Part shown: in pieces, positions 52,980 through 63,950 of the stretch | How positions within the stretch are numbered: position 1 is the stretch's first letter | Layout: each line of letters begins with the position of its first letter | From: Geothrix sp. 21YS21S-4 | Lineage (GTDB): Bacteria; Acidobacteriota; Holophagae; Holophagales; Holophagaceae | Length of the DNA: 64,000 nt | Reading direction: 5' to 3' | NCBI RefSeq assembly: GCF_030845995.1 | Contig: NZ_CP132719.1 | Coordinates: 2,294,001-2,358,000, forward strand | The notes under the pieces: model-generated | The model's input: the letters and a program-made list of their open reading frames with translations, nothing else | Told to the model about the DNA's origin: nothing | Databases searched by the model: none | Program-made: the position numbers and the translations under genes

Positions 52980-53113
52980 AAAAGTTACCTCCTCATCACG
53001 AATGAATCCGACGGCCGAGTATGCAGAGGAAGGCCTGTGACCAGGGTCCGCGGGCCGGAGTTTTTACGCGCTTTTTATGCGGCCCCCGTGGTCGGCTTAC
53101 CCTGGTTCCATCC

Positions 53114-55042
53114 ATGGACGCGCATCCCCGGCCCATCCTCGTGGCCCTCGGTTCCGAGGCCCGCTCGCTCCGCCTGATCCAGGCGGGGTTCCGCCTGGCG
53201 CGGGAGCGCGGCGCGCCCTGGATCGCGGTCCACGTGGACACGGGCCCCGGCGTCGCCGAGGACGCCGAGCAGGTCCAGGTCTGGATGCAGGAGGCCCAGC
53301 GCCTGGGGGCGGAGGTCCAGTGGGCGCAGGCGCCCACCCTGGCCCGGGGCCTGACGGACCTGGTGAGGAGCAGCCACGCCCAGGCGCTGGTCCTGGGCCG
53401 TTCCCGGGACCGCTGGCCCTGGGCGCGGCTGGGGCACTCCACCGCGGACGAGCTCCAGCGCCGGGGGCTCGACGCGCAGATCGTCGTGATGGACGACCGC
53501 GCGGAGGGCGCGGGTCCCGGCGCCGGAGGGATCCGGTTCGGGGCCGTGGTCGGCACGTTCGTGGTGCTGGCCGCCTGCACGGGACTGGCGTGGCTGGTGC
53601 CGCCCGAGGGCAACCTCTCCCTGGTGCTTCCCATCTACCTGGTGGGCGCCACCTTCATCGCCCGCCGCTGGGGGCCCGCGCTGGGGATCCTCGCCTCCGT
53701 CGTGGGCACGCTTCTCTACGACTTTCTGCTGGAAACGCCGCGGTTCAACGTGGCGGGCGGGCACTGGCCGAACCTGCTCTTCTTCCTGCTGATGCTGGTG
53801 GCGGCCCAAGTGGTCATCGGGCTGCTGGGCCGGATGCGGCGGCAGGCGCGGGAGGTCCAGCGCCGCGAGGTCCACACCGCCTCCCTCTACCTCCTGGGCC
53901 GCGCCCTGGCGCGCAGCCGGACACCCCGGGAAGTGGCGGAGACCGCCGCCGAGCACATCCGCCGCGTCTTCCGCGCCCAGGCGTGGCTGCTGTTCCCCGA
54001 CCACGACCGCTGGGCGGTCCAGCCTTTCCCCTTCTCCCCGCCCTTCCTGGCCGCGGACCTGCCCGCCCCCGCGGAACTCCTGCCCCGGCTGGCGGTGGGG
54101 GAGCGGCTGGGCGATCCCCTGGAGCCCCTGGCCGTGGGCGAGGCCACCTGCCTGTCCCTCACCGGCACCGACCGCAGCGAAGGCGTCCTGCGGATCCTCC
54201 CGGACGAGCCGGAGGGGCTGCCGCCCTCCACCTGGGAACTCCTCAAGGCCTTCGCCGTCCAGATCGCCCTGGCGCTGGAGCGGCTGCGCTGGCTGGAGGA
54301 GGCCCGCCGGGCCCACGTCGAGAACGAGACCGAGCGCCTCCGGAGCACCCTGCTGGGCGCCATCGGCCACGACCTGCGGACGCCGCTGGCGGCCATCCAC
54401 GGCGCCGCCAGCAGCCTGCTCCTGCCGGGCGAGATTCCCGAATCCACCCGCCGGGACCTGCTGGCCATGATCCAGGACGAAAGCGAGCGCCTGGCCCAGC
54501 TCCTGGGGAACCTCCTGGACCTGACCCGCCTCGAAAGCGGCGCCCTCCAGGCCCAGAAGGACTGGCAGCCCCTGGAGGAGGTGGTGGGATCGGCCCTGGG
54601 CCGCCTGGAGCGCCGCTCCGGCCCCCTGCCGGTGAGGGTGGATCTGCCGGAGGATCTCCCGCTGGTCCCCCTCGACGCGGCCCTCATCGAGCAGGTCCTC
54701 ATCAACCTGTTCACCAACGCTCAGGTCCACGCGCCGGGGCGGAACGTGGACCTGCGGGCCTGGGGCGCGCCCGGATGGGTCCACCTGGAAGTGGCGGACC
54801 GCGGGCCGGGCCTCCCCGAGGGCTTCGAGGAGCGGGTCTTCGACAAGTTCTTCCGGCTGCCGGGCGCGGGCGAAGGGGGCGTGGGGCTGGGCCTCGCCAT
54901 CTGCCGGGCCGTGCTCCAGGCCCATGGCGGCTGGATCCGCGCCGAGGGCCAGCCCGGCGGGGGCACCGTGTTCCACCTGGCGCTTCCCCTGGACGGCACG
55001 CCGCCCGCCGCCCCCGAACCCGCCACCGGGAGCGCCCCGTGA
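53114..55042 (+). CDS. KdpD-like sensor histidine kinase lacking the KdpD N-terminal domain
   Basis: This 642-residue kinase starts directly with a universal-stress-like domain (about residues 1-135). Four closely spaced membrane helices of the DUF4118 type follow (about 143-240), then a GAF domain (about 270-400). HisKA has its phospho-His in GAIGHDLRTPLAA (about 419), and a HATPase domain ends the protein (NLFTNAQVHAPG; GVGLGLAICRAVLQAHGG). Typical KdpD (about 890 residues) has an extra N-terminal Walker-containing domain, absent here. No kdpFABC is in the window. TACCCT ends 10 nt before the ATG and no ribosome site is seen. Confidence 0.85.
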   Translation: MDAHPRPILVALGSEARSLRLIQAGFRLARERGAPWIAVHVDTGPGVAEDAEQVQVWMQEAQRLGAEVQWAQAPTLARGLTDLVRSSHAQALVLGRSRDRWPWARLGHSTADELQRRGLDAQIVVMDDRAEGAGPGAGGIRFGAVVGTFVVLAACTGLAWLVPPEGNLSLVLPIYLVGATFIARRWGPALGILASVVGTLLYDFLLETPRFNVAGGHWPNLLFFLLMLVAAQVVIGLLGRMRRQAREVQRREVHTASLYLLGRALARSRTPREVAETAAEHIRRVFRAQAWLLFPDHDRWAVQPFPFSPPFLAADLPAPAELLPRLAVGERLGDPLEPLAVGEATCLSLTGTDRSEGVLRILPDEPEGLPPSTWELLKAFAVQIALALERLRWLEEARRAHVENETERLRSTLLGAIGHDLRTPLAAIHGAASSLLLPGEIPESTRRDLLAMIQDESERLAQLLGNLLDLTRLESGALQAQKDWQPLEEVVGSALGRLERRSGPLPVRVDLPEDLPLVPLDAALIEQVLINLFTNAQVHAPGRNVDLRAWGAPGWVHLEVADRGPGLPEGFEERVFDKFFRLPGAGEGGVGLGLAICRAVLQAHGGWIRAEGQPGGGTVFHLALPLDGTPPAAPEPATGSAP

Positions 55043-55728
55043 ACCAGCCGCTGATCCTGATCGTCGAGGACGAGGAATCCCTCCGCCGCTTCCTGGTGCC
55101 CACCCTCGCCGGCCAGTCCTACCAGGTGCTGTGGGCCGCCACCGCCTCCGAAGGCCTGGCCATGGCGCGGAGCCACAACCCCGACCTGGTGCTGCTGGAC
55201 CTGGGGCTGCCGGACCTGGACGGCATGGCGGTCCTGCGGGAACTGCGGAGCTGGAGCCGCAAGCCGGTGATCGTCCTGAGCGCCCGGACCCAGGAGAAGG
55301 ACAAGGTGCGGGCCCTGGACCAGGGCGCCGACGACTACCTGGCCAAGCCCTTCGGGGCCGCCGAGCTCCTGGCCCGGATCCGGGTGGCCCTCCGCCACGC
55401 GCTTCCCTCCGAAGCCCCCGAACCCGCCGTCCGCAGCGGGAGCCTCCGGATCGACCTGGGGCGTCGGGAAGTGAGCCAGGACGGCCTTCCCGTCAAGCTG
55501 ACGGTCCTGGAGTACCGCCTGCTGGAGGCCCTGGCGAAGCGCAACGGGAAGGTCGCCACCCACGCCCAGCTCCTGGGCGAGGTGTGGGGCCCCGGAGGCG
55601 AAGGCCACACCCACTACCTCCGGATCTACATGGCCATGCTCCGCCGCAAGCTGGAGGCCGACCCGACGAGACCCCGGCACCTGATCACCGAGCCCAGCGT
55701 CGGCTACCGCCTGCACGTGGACGGCTGA
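55039..55728 (+). CDS. KdpE-like OmpR-family response regulator
   Basis: This 229-residue protein has a receiver domain with phospho-acceptor Asp54 (LVLLDLGLPDLDG) and the conserved Lys (YLAKPFGAAELLARI). An OmpR/PhoB winged helix follows (LTVLEYRLLEALAKRNGKV; HYLRIYMAMLRRKLE), ending GYRLHVDG. KdpE-type C-termini have this HYLRIY segment. GTG start overlaps the kinase stop (GTGA), so it is the cognate partner. It is the last gene before a repeat element. Confidence 0.9.
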   Translation: MNQPLILIVEDEESLRRFLVPTLAGQSYQVLWAATASEGLAMARSHNPDLVLLDLGLPDLDGMAVLRELRSWSRKPVIVLSARTQEKDKVRALDQGADDYLAKPFGAAELLARIRVALRHALPSEAPEPAVRSGSLRIDLGRREVSQDGLPVKLTVLEYRLLEALAKRNGKVATHAQLLGEVWGPGGEGHTHYLRIYMAMLRRKLEADPTRPRHLITEPSVGYRLHVDG

Positions 55729-55737
55729 TGCCATTTT

Positions 55738-55799
55738 GCATTCCAAAGACAAGGCTCACCACCAATTGGTGGTGAAAAGAGAATCTTGGTTCTTGATCG
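55738..55799 (+). repeat. Dispersed CCAAGGC-type element, collapsed copy (copy 3)
   Basis: It has the shared left end GCATTCCAAAGACAAGGCTC and the shared right tail GGTGAAAAGAGAATCTTGGT. The interior is reduced to the perfect 20-bp palindrome TCACCACCAATTGGTGGTGA (55756-55775). It looks like an element whose inner tandem units were deleted symmetrically. Confidence 0.7.
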
Positions 55800-55861
55800 C
55801 CGATGGGTATGAACCTCCGTCAGGGAGAGCCCGGGGTAGAATGGCGCCTTTGCGAGCGCCC

Positions 55862-56821
55862 ATGCCCCGTTCCGCCGACGAGATCCGCGCCCTCCACGAC
55901 CTCCCGGTCCCCGAGCTGCTCTACCGCGCCGCCACGGCCCACCGGGCGCACTGGAACGCCGAGGAGATCCAGTTCTGCACCCTGGATTCCATCAAGACCG
56001 GCGCCTGTCCCGAGGACTGCGCCTACTGCCCCCAGAGCGCCCGCTACAACACCGCCCTGAAGGGGGAGCCCCTCAAGGACGTGGAGAAGGTGCTGGCGGG
56101 GGCCGCCGAGGCCAAGGCGAACGGCAGCACCCGCTACTGCATGGGCGCCGCCTGGCGCGAGGTGAAGGACGACGCCAACTTCGACGCCGTCCTGGACATG
56201 GTGCGGGGCGTCTCCGGAATGGGGATGGAGGTCTGCGTCACCCTCGGGATGCTGGACGAATCCCAGGCCCAGCGCCTGAAGGCCGCCGGCTGCCAGGTCT
56301 ACAACCACAACATCGACTCCAGCCGCGACTTCTACGAGACCATCATCCACACCCGGACCTTCGACGAGCGCCTGACCACCATCGCGGCGGTCCGCGCCGC
56401 GGGGCTGGAGGTGTGCTCCGGCGGGATCGTGGGCATGGGCGAGACCATCGACCAGCGCATCCACTTCCTGCAGGAACTGACGGAGCTGGAGCCCGCCCCC
56501 GAGAGCATCCCCATCAACCAGTTCGTGGCCGTGGACGGCACGCCCCTGGCCGGCGTCCCGCCCCTGCCGCCCCTGGAGCTGGTCCGCATGATCGCAGCGG
56601 CCCGGATCCTGTTTCCCAAGAGCCGCATCCGCCTCAGCGCCGGACGCACCCAGATGAGCGACGAGCTTCAGGCCCTGTGCTTCTTCGCGGGCGCCAACTC
56701 CATCTTCACGGGCGACAAGCTGCTCACCACCCCCAACCCCGGCGGGAACCACGACCACTGGCTGCTGGGCGCCCTGGGGATGCGGGTGGAAGGCGCGCCG
56801 AAGGCCCAGCCGTGCAACTGA
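55862..56821 (+). CDS. bioB: Biotin synthase
   Basis: This 319-residue radical-SAM enzyme inserts sulfur into dethiobiotin. The 4Fe-4S motif is GACPEDCAYCPQSARY; other BioB motifs are YCMGAAWRE, YNHNIDSSRDFYETI and LSAGRTQMSDELQALCFFAG, followed by GANSIFTGDKLLTT. The ATG at 55862 gives a family-like N-terminus; an upstream in-frame ATG at 55841 overlaps a TAGAAT (-10-like) sequence at 55837-55842. Its 3' end overlaps the hemerythrin gene by 10 bp. Other bio genes are not in the window. Confidence 0.95.
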   Translation: MPRSADEIRALHDLPVPELLYRAATAHRAHWNAEEIQFCTLDSIKTGACPEDCAYCPQSARYNTALKGEPLKDVEKVLAGAAEAKANGSTRYCMGAAWREVKDDANFDAVLDMVRGVSGMGMEVCVTLGMLDESQAQRLKAAGCQVYNHNIDSSRDFYETIIHTRTFDERLTTIAAVRAAGLEVCSGGIVGMGETIDQRIHFLQELTELEPAPESIPINQFVAVDGTPLAGVPPLPPLELVRMIAAARILFPKSRIRLSAGRTQMSDELQALCFFAGANSIFTGDKLLTTPNPGGNHDHWLLGALGMRVEGAPKAQPCN

Positions 56822-57474
56822 TCGAGGATCTCCGCGCCGAACACCAGCTCATCGAGCGCGTGGCGGGCGCCTTCCGGACGTTCGTGGAGACGCGCCTCGC
56901 CGGGCAGGGCGCTCCGTCGGACGGCCCCCGCTTCATGGCCTTCTTCCGCCGCTACGCCGGGGACTTCCACCACGACAAGGAGGAGCAGGTCCTGTTCCGC
57001 GCCCTGGCCGAGCGGGCCGAAGTGCCCGCCCACCGCGGGCCCCTGGCCGCCCTGACCGCCGAACATGCCCGGATGGCGGGCCTGCTGGATGGGCTGGAAG
57101 GCCTCGTCGGCACAGCCTTGATCGAGCAAGCCGACCGGGAGCGTCTGCGGGCGCTCGCCGTGGACTACAGCCGCTCCCTGTGGCGCCACATCGACGCCGA
57201 GAATTCGGTCCTCTTTCCCGAAGGGGAGGAGCGCCTCCGTCGCGTCCACGTCCGCGAGCTGCCGTCCCGGCCCATGACCGAAGCGGAGGCTGACGCGCGG
57301 GCGACGGGCCTCGCACTAACCGAAACCTACCCGCCCCTGCACGATGCGGAGGTCCTCCGCGGGGACGGCTGCATGCTGTGCCCGTCCTTCGGGACCGCCT
57401 GCGAAGGGCTGGAGCGCGAGTGGTGGACGGATCTGGACTGGGAGGACATGCAGGCGCGGATGACGGGGGAATGA
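56812..57474 (+). CDS. Hemerythrin-like di-iron protein coupled to bioB
   Basis: This 220-residue protein has a four-helix hemerythrin domain (about residues 1-150) with candidate iron ligands in LRAEHQLIE, FHHDKEEQVLF, AEHARM and RHIDAENSVLFPEGEE. A distinctive C-terminal segment GCMLCPSFGTACEG (about 188-201) contains three cysteines, unlike plain hemerythrins. GTG start at 56812 lies within the end of bioB (10-bp overlap), so it is co-expressed with biotin synthase. Hemerythrin-domain proteins bind oxygen or nitric oxide or repair iron-sulfur clusters (YtfE/RIC); which applies here is open. Confidence 0.75.
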   Translation: MQLIEDLRAEHQLIERVAGAFRTFVETRLAGQGAPSDGPRFMAFFRRYAGDFHHDKEEQVLFRALAERAEVPAHRGPLAALTAEHARMAGLLDGLEGLVGTALIEQADRERLRALAVDYSRSLWRHIDAENSVLFPEGEERLRRVHVRELPSRPMTEAEADARATGLALTETYPPLHDAEVLRGDGCMLCPSFGTACEGLEREWWTDLDWEDMQARMTGE

Positions 57475-57639
57475 CGCCCCTGTGACGCGCCTCACAAAGG
57501 GGCCTTTTCCGCCCTCCGGGGGCTGATTTCCGGATTCATTCCCATCTGTCCCCGGCCGATCAGGGGGTTTGGGCCTCCTGAGGAGCGCCCGCGGCCTGCC
57601 CGCAGGGGCTCACGGTCGACGCCACAGACCGGAGCCCCC

Positions 57640-59409
57640 ATGAAGCTGATCAAGGCCCTCTATTACCTTGCCGAGAAGGCCTTCTTCCATTCCATCCCCC
57701 GCAAGATCCTGGGCTGCATCCTGCCCCTGTTCGTCCTGCTGGTGGTGCTGAGCGCCCACACCCTGCACCTGGTGAAACAACTGAAGGTGAGCCTGGGCGG
57801 CCAGGGCTCCGCGGAGGTTCTGGCCCTCATCTCCCAGGCGGAGCTCGCCGCCATCGTCATCCCCATCGCGGCGGCGATCCTCGGCCTGGGCGCGTTCCTG
57901 GCCTTCCACTTCTCGGTCTCCGGCCCCATCCGCCAGATCTCCGCCACCATCCGCAGCGGCGACTTCTCCAAGGATGTGGAGGTGGACACCCACGACGAGA
58001 TCCGCGGGCTGGCCGACAGCTTCAACCGGTTCGCCGGGGACATCCGCAACATCCTGGACGCGTCCAAGCGGCTGGGGCTCGCCATCGCCGTGGACGCCAC
58101 CCGCACGTCCAAGCTGGCGTCGGATTCCGCCGTCGACGCCCAGCGGCAGGGGGACCTCTCCGCCCACATCTCCCGCACCAGCCAGGAAGTGGCCCAGACC
58201 GTGGACGGCATCGCCCGCGTGACCGAAGGGATCGCCGGAACCACCGTGGAGAACCTGGAATCCGCCCGCCTGACCCACGGCGAACTGGCGGACGCCAACG
58301 CTGGAATGGAGCGGACCACCCGCCGCCTGACGGACTTCGCGCAGCTCGTGGCGGGCCTCAGCGAGAAGTCTGCCCGCATCAGCGACGTGGTCCAGCTCAT
58401 CGAGGGCGTGTCGGGCCAGACCAAGCTCCTGGCCCTCAACGCCACCATCGAGGCCGCCCACGCAGGCCAGGCGGGCCGCGGGTTCGCCGTGGTGGCCGAG
58501 GAGGTCCGCAAGCTGTCGGACCGGGTGGGCGAAGCCACCGAGGAGATCTCCCGCAACATCGGCGACATGCTCCAGGACGTGGAACGGACCGCCTCCGAGA
58601 TCCGCGAGATCGACCACGGCTTCCGGGACACGTCCACCATCCTGGACCGCGCCTCCGGCCACTTCGAGAAGCTGATGGGCGACTTCGAGAACAACACCTC
58701 CCAGTTGTCGGAAACCACCTCCGCGGTGGGCGGGATCTCCACCGTCAGCACGGAGATCTACCACCAGGTCCAGGACATCCACGCCCTCAGCGTGGACGCC
58801 GGCCGGCGCCTGGAGGAATCCACCCGCTGCTCCCGCGACATGAACCTCGCCACCGAAAAGCTGCTGGAGCTGGTGTCGCGCTTCAAGACGGGCAAGGGCG
58901 AGCTGGAGGGCGTCATCCACCGCGCCGCCCACTGGCGCGAGGTGATGGAGACCCGCATCGCCGGCCTGGCCCAGCGCGGCCTCGACGTGTTCGACCGGGA
59001 CTACCGCCCGGTGCCCAACACCCATCCCGAGAAGTTCCTCACGTCCTACGCCGTGGCCTTCGCGAAGGAGCTCCAGCCGGTGTTCGACGAGGCCCAACGG
59101 GACCTGGGCGCCATCTACGCCGTCGCGCTGGACGTCAACGGCTACCTGGCCATCCACCATTCGGCCACCTCCCATGCCCTCACGGGCGATCCCAAGGTGG
59201 ACGTGGCGAACAGCCGCCACCAGCGGATCTACTTCAACGTCGAGACGGAAAAGCGCCGCTCCCGGAACACGGAGACCTTCCTGTTCCAGACCTACATGCG
59301 CGACACCGGCGAGATCCTGAACGACCTCTCCATGCCCATCCACGTGGACGGCCGCCACTGGGGCGCCATGGTCACCGGCTTCCGGCCCGAGCGGTTCCTG
59401 GAGGCCTGA
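57640..59409 (+). CDS. Methyl-accepting chemotaxis protein with C-terminal sensor domain
   Basis: In this 589-residue protein two membrane helices (about residues 22-45 and 68-93) flank only about 22 periplasmic residues. HAMP follows (about 95-145), then the signalling domain with tip [20 protein letters not shown] and [17 protein letters not shown]. After it, about 150 residues (440-589) form a separate domain containing [33 protein letters not shown] and [20 protein letters not shown]. This looks like a cytoplasmic Cache/PAS-like sensor, so ligand sensing is probably inside the cell. Confidence 0.85.
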   Translation: MKLIKALYYLAEKAFFHSIPRKILGCILPLFVLLVVLSAHTLHLVKQLKVSLGGQGSAEVLALISQAELAAIVIPIAAAILGLGAFLAFHFSVSGPIRQISATIRSGDFSKDVEVDTHDEIRGLADSFNRFAGDIRNILDASKRLGLAIAVDATRTSKLASDSAVDAQRQGDLSAHISRTSQEVAQTVDGIARVTEGIAGTTVENLESARLTHGELADANAGMERTTRRLTDFAQLVAGLSEKSARISDVVQLIEGVSGQTKLLALNATIEAAHAGQAGRGFAVVAEEVRKLSDRVGEATEEISRNIGDMLQDVERTASEIREIDHGFRDTSTILDRASGHFEKLMGDFENNTSQLSETTSAVGGISTVSTEIYHQVQDIHALSVDAGRRLEESTRCSRDMNLATEKLLELVSRFKTGKGELEGVIHRAAHWREVMETRIAGLAQRGLDVFDRDYRPVPNTHPEKFLTSYAVAFAKELQPVFDEAQRDLGAIYAVALDVNGYLAIHHSATSHALTGDPKVDVANSRHQRIYFNVETEKRRSRNTETFLFQTYMRDTGEILNDLSMPIHVDGRHWGAMVTGFRPERFLEA

Positions 59410-59446
59410 TCCCCAGAGGCGATCACTGCCAAGGGGTTTCTTTTCA

Positions 59447-59629
59447 CCGCCAAGACGCCAAGGGCGCCAAGAAAAGCAGGGGCTCAGGCTGCTTTTCTTG
59501 GTGTCTTCGTGTCTTGGTGGTGTTTCTTTTCCAGGCCATGAAGACTTTCACCACCAAGGCACCAAGTAAGGACAGAAGCTTCCTGCTTTAACTTGGCGTC
59601 TTGGCGGTGATCCCTATCTTTTAAATGCT
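59447..59629. repeat. Two adjacent CCAAGGC-type inverted-repeat elements (copies 4a, 4b)
   Basis: Copy 4a (about 59447-59524): CACCGCCAAGACGCCAAGGG then CGCCAAGAAAAGC faces GCTTTTCTTGGTGTCTTCG then TGTCTTGGTGGTG. Copy 4b (about 59545-59629): read on the minus strand it begins GCATTTAAAAGATAGGGATC, then CACCGCCAAGACGCCAAG, and ends CTTGGTGCCTTGGTGGTGAA. Together they fill the 250-bp convergent spacer between the chemoreceptor and adaptor genes. Confidence 0.75.
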
Positions 59630-59659
59630 TTGAATCCCGTCTTTCCGGACGACCGGCGT

Positions 59660-60376
59660 TCAGGGCAGCAGGATCTGCGCCGGCAGGCCCGTCCGAATCC
59701 GGCCGCCGGGATTGGGGACCACGACTTTGACGCGCACCTTCCCGCGGGCGTCGGCGCAGGGATCCACGAGCGTCACCTCGCCGTCCGCCTCCGCCTGCTC
59801 GCCCAGCTGCGGCAGGCGCACCCGAACCTTGGCGCCGACGGCCAGGGGGGCCACCGCCGCGGGATCGGCCGCGCACTGGACCACCACCCGGCTGAGGTCC
59901 ACCAGCCGGAACAGGGGCTGGCCACTGGAGACGGCCTCGCCGACTTCCCGGTACCGCTGCACCACCACGCCGTCCATGGGCGCCAGGACGGTGCGCAGCC
60001 GGACCTGCTCCGCCGCGGCCTCGTACTGCAGGCGCGCCAGTTCCAGATCCAGCCGGCACTCCACGGCTTTGGACTCGGGGATCACCTTACTGTCGTAGAG
60101 GCGCTTGGCGCCCTTGGCCTCGAATTCCCGGCGCTCCAGCAATGCCTTGGTGCGCTCGGCCTCTAGTTCCTCCAACTTCGCGTAGAGCAGCGCCAGGGGC
60201 TGGCCCGCCTTCACGGCCTCCCCTTCCTGGACCTTCGCCTGCTCCACCCGGCTGGAGACGGGGGCGCTGACCTCCACCTGGCGGAAGGGCTGGATCACGC
60301 CCTCCAGGGGCGCCGCGGAGAGGGCCGCGCCCAGAAGAAGGGTGCAGGGAAGGAGAAGGGCGCGGGACGGGGACAT
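59660..60376 (-). CDS. HlyD/RND-type periplasmic adaptor-like protein without a transporter
   Basis: This 238-residue protein has a signal peptide (ALLLPCTLLLGAALSAAP). A lipoyl half follows (VEQAKVQEGEAVKAGQPLAL), then a short helical hairpin (about residues 70-120), the second half (VLAPMDGVVVQRYREVGEAV) and a barrel domain ending GLPAQILLP. It is shorter than pump adaptors (about 350-400), and no transporter or TolC gene is adjacent. The ATG at 60376 lies 5 bp after the tetrahaem cytochrome stop. The pairing with a cytochrome is unusual; its partner is unknown. Confidence 0.75.
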   Translation of the reverse strand: MSPSRALLLPCTLLLGAALSAAPLEGVIQPFRQVEVSAPVSSRVEQAKVQEGEAVKAGQPLALLYAKLEELEAERTKALLERREFEAKGAKRLYDSKVIPESKAVECRLDLELARLQYEAAAEQVRLRTVLAPMDGVVVQRYREVGEAVSSGQPLFRLVDLSRVVVQCAADPAAVAPLAVGAKVRVRLPQLGEQAEADGEVTLVDPCADARGKVRVKVVVPNPGGRIRTGLPAQILLP

Positions 60377-60381
60377 GGGCC

Positions 60382-60729
60382 TCACTTGATGTGGAAAGTG
60401 TATTTCCCCTCGTGGCACTCCAGGCACTTCACCGCCGGCGGGCGGTGCTGACGGTGGCATTCGGTGCAGGGGATCGGGCCCTTGTGGGAGTCGTGGGGGT
60501 TGGGCTTCACGTGCTTCGTGAGGGCTTTCATCGCCGGATAGTCGCCGTGGCACACCATGCAGGCCTCGTCCGCCACTGCCGCCGAAGTCGGCTTCTCCTT
60601 GTGGTGGCAGTCGTGGCAGATCACGTTGGCCTTGGCGTGGGGCGCGGGGAGGGGCCGCTCCTCCGCGAAGGCGATCCCTCCGGCCAGCAGGCCGGCCACC
60701 GCTAGGATCCCGAATCCACGTGGACGCAT
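60382..60729 (-). CDS. Small periplasmic tetrahaem cytochrome c
   Basis: This 115-residue protein has a signal peptide (ILAVAGLLAGGIAFAEE). Four CXXCH haem sites follow: CHDCH (38-42), CMVCH (57-61), CTECH (88-92) and CLECH (102-106), plus additional histidines to serve as distal ligands. Size and haem count resemble the small tetrahaem cytochromes (STC/CctA, cytochrome c3 family) that shuttle electrons across the periplasm. The ATG has GGGAGGG 3 nt upstream. It is first in a two-gene operon with the adaptor-like protein and could accept electrons from the NapC-like protein encoded at 14328. Confidence 0.85.
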   Translation of the reverse strand: MRPRGFGILAVAGLLAGGIAFAEERPLPAPHAKANVICHDCHHKEKPTSAAVADEACMVCHGDYPAMKALTKHVKPNPHDSHKGPIPCTECHRQHRPPAVKCLECHEGKYTFHIK

Positions 60730-60888
60730 GTGCCCTCCCGCCCCGTCCTGGCCGGCGACGGTTCCTTTATCCCACGCGGCCTCCGGCGCCCGCCGTGATC
60801 CGCGTCAATGCTGGAAGCGGCCCGGGGCCACCGGTAGACTGATCCATTCGGCGCCGGGAACCCGCAGTCCTCGGCCCAGGGGACTTCC

Positions 60889-63498
<2,610 letters not shown>

Positions 63499-63527
63499 AT
63501 CCTTCCCCGCAATGCTAATCTGATGTC

Positions 63528-63950
63528 ATGACGAAGACTTACTACGCCGGCCAGGACGTCGATGCACCCTGCGGCCGCTGCGGCGGGGAGACCCGCCACC
63601 AGATCCTGACCGTCACGAACGGCGTTCCGGAACAGCTCATCTGCGGCAATTGCCGCTCCGTCCACAAGTTCCGCGCGGCGCGGCCCGAGCCCCTGCCCCG
63701 CTCGCCCCGGATCCCCGCGGCGGCCAAGGCCGGTGGTCCCCGCCCGGGTTCGCTGTTCTCCCAGTTCCAGGAGGTCATGGCCCGCGAGCAGGGCGGCGCG
63801 CTGGCCCGCCCTTATTCCGTGGCGACCCGCTGGGAAGAGGGCGCGTGGATGGACCATCCCAGCTTCGGCCTAGGCCGGGTCCAGCGGCGCGTGGGACGGA
63901 AAGTGGACGTGCTGTTCAGGGATGGGCTGAAGACCCTGATCAGCGCATGA
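63528..63950 (+). CDS. Small zinc-ribbon protein of unknown function
   Basis: This 140-residue protein has an N-terminal zinc ribbon (CGRCGG, then ICGNC, about residues 15-42). A proline/arginine-rich linker (about 50-75) leads to a C-terminal module containing DHPSFGLGRVQRRVGRKVDV then LFRDGLKTLIS. That module resembles the 'HP-x-FG-x-G-x-V' strand-turn motif of small beta domains seen in nucleic-acid-associated proteins; no function is established. TAATCT ends 6 nt before the ATG and there is no ribosome site, suggesting a leaderless message. It overlaps the next gene by 4 bp. Confidence 0.55.
   Translation: MTKTYYAGQDVDAPCGRCGGETRHQILTVTNGVPEQLICGNCRSVHKFRAARPEPLPRSPRIPAAAKAGGPRPGSLFSQFQEVMAREQGGALARPYSVATRWEEGAWMDHPSFGLGRVQRRVGRKVDVLFRDGLKTLISA

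Noticed and set aside
52980-53113. Sigma-54 promoter for the ammonium transporter
   Set aside because: No GG-N10-GC pair with correct -24/-12 spacing was found in the divergent spacer.
59447-59629. Possible CRISPR array in the repeat-filled spacer
   Set aside because: Repeats are inverted rather than directly repeated with uniform spacers, units are only about 9-10 nt, and no cas genes are present.
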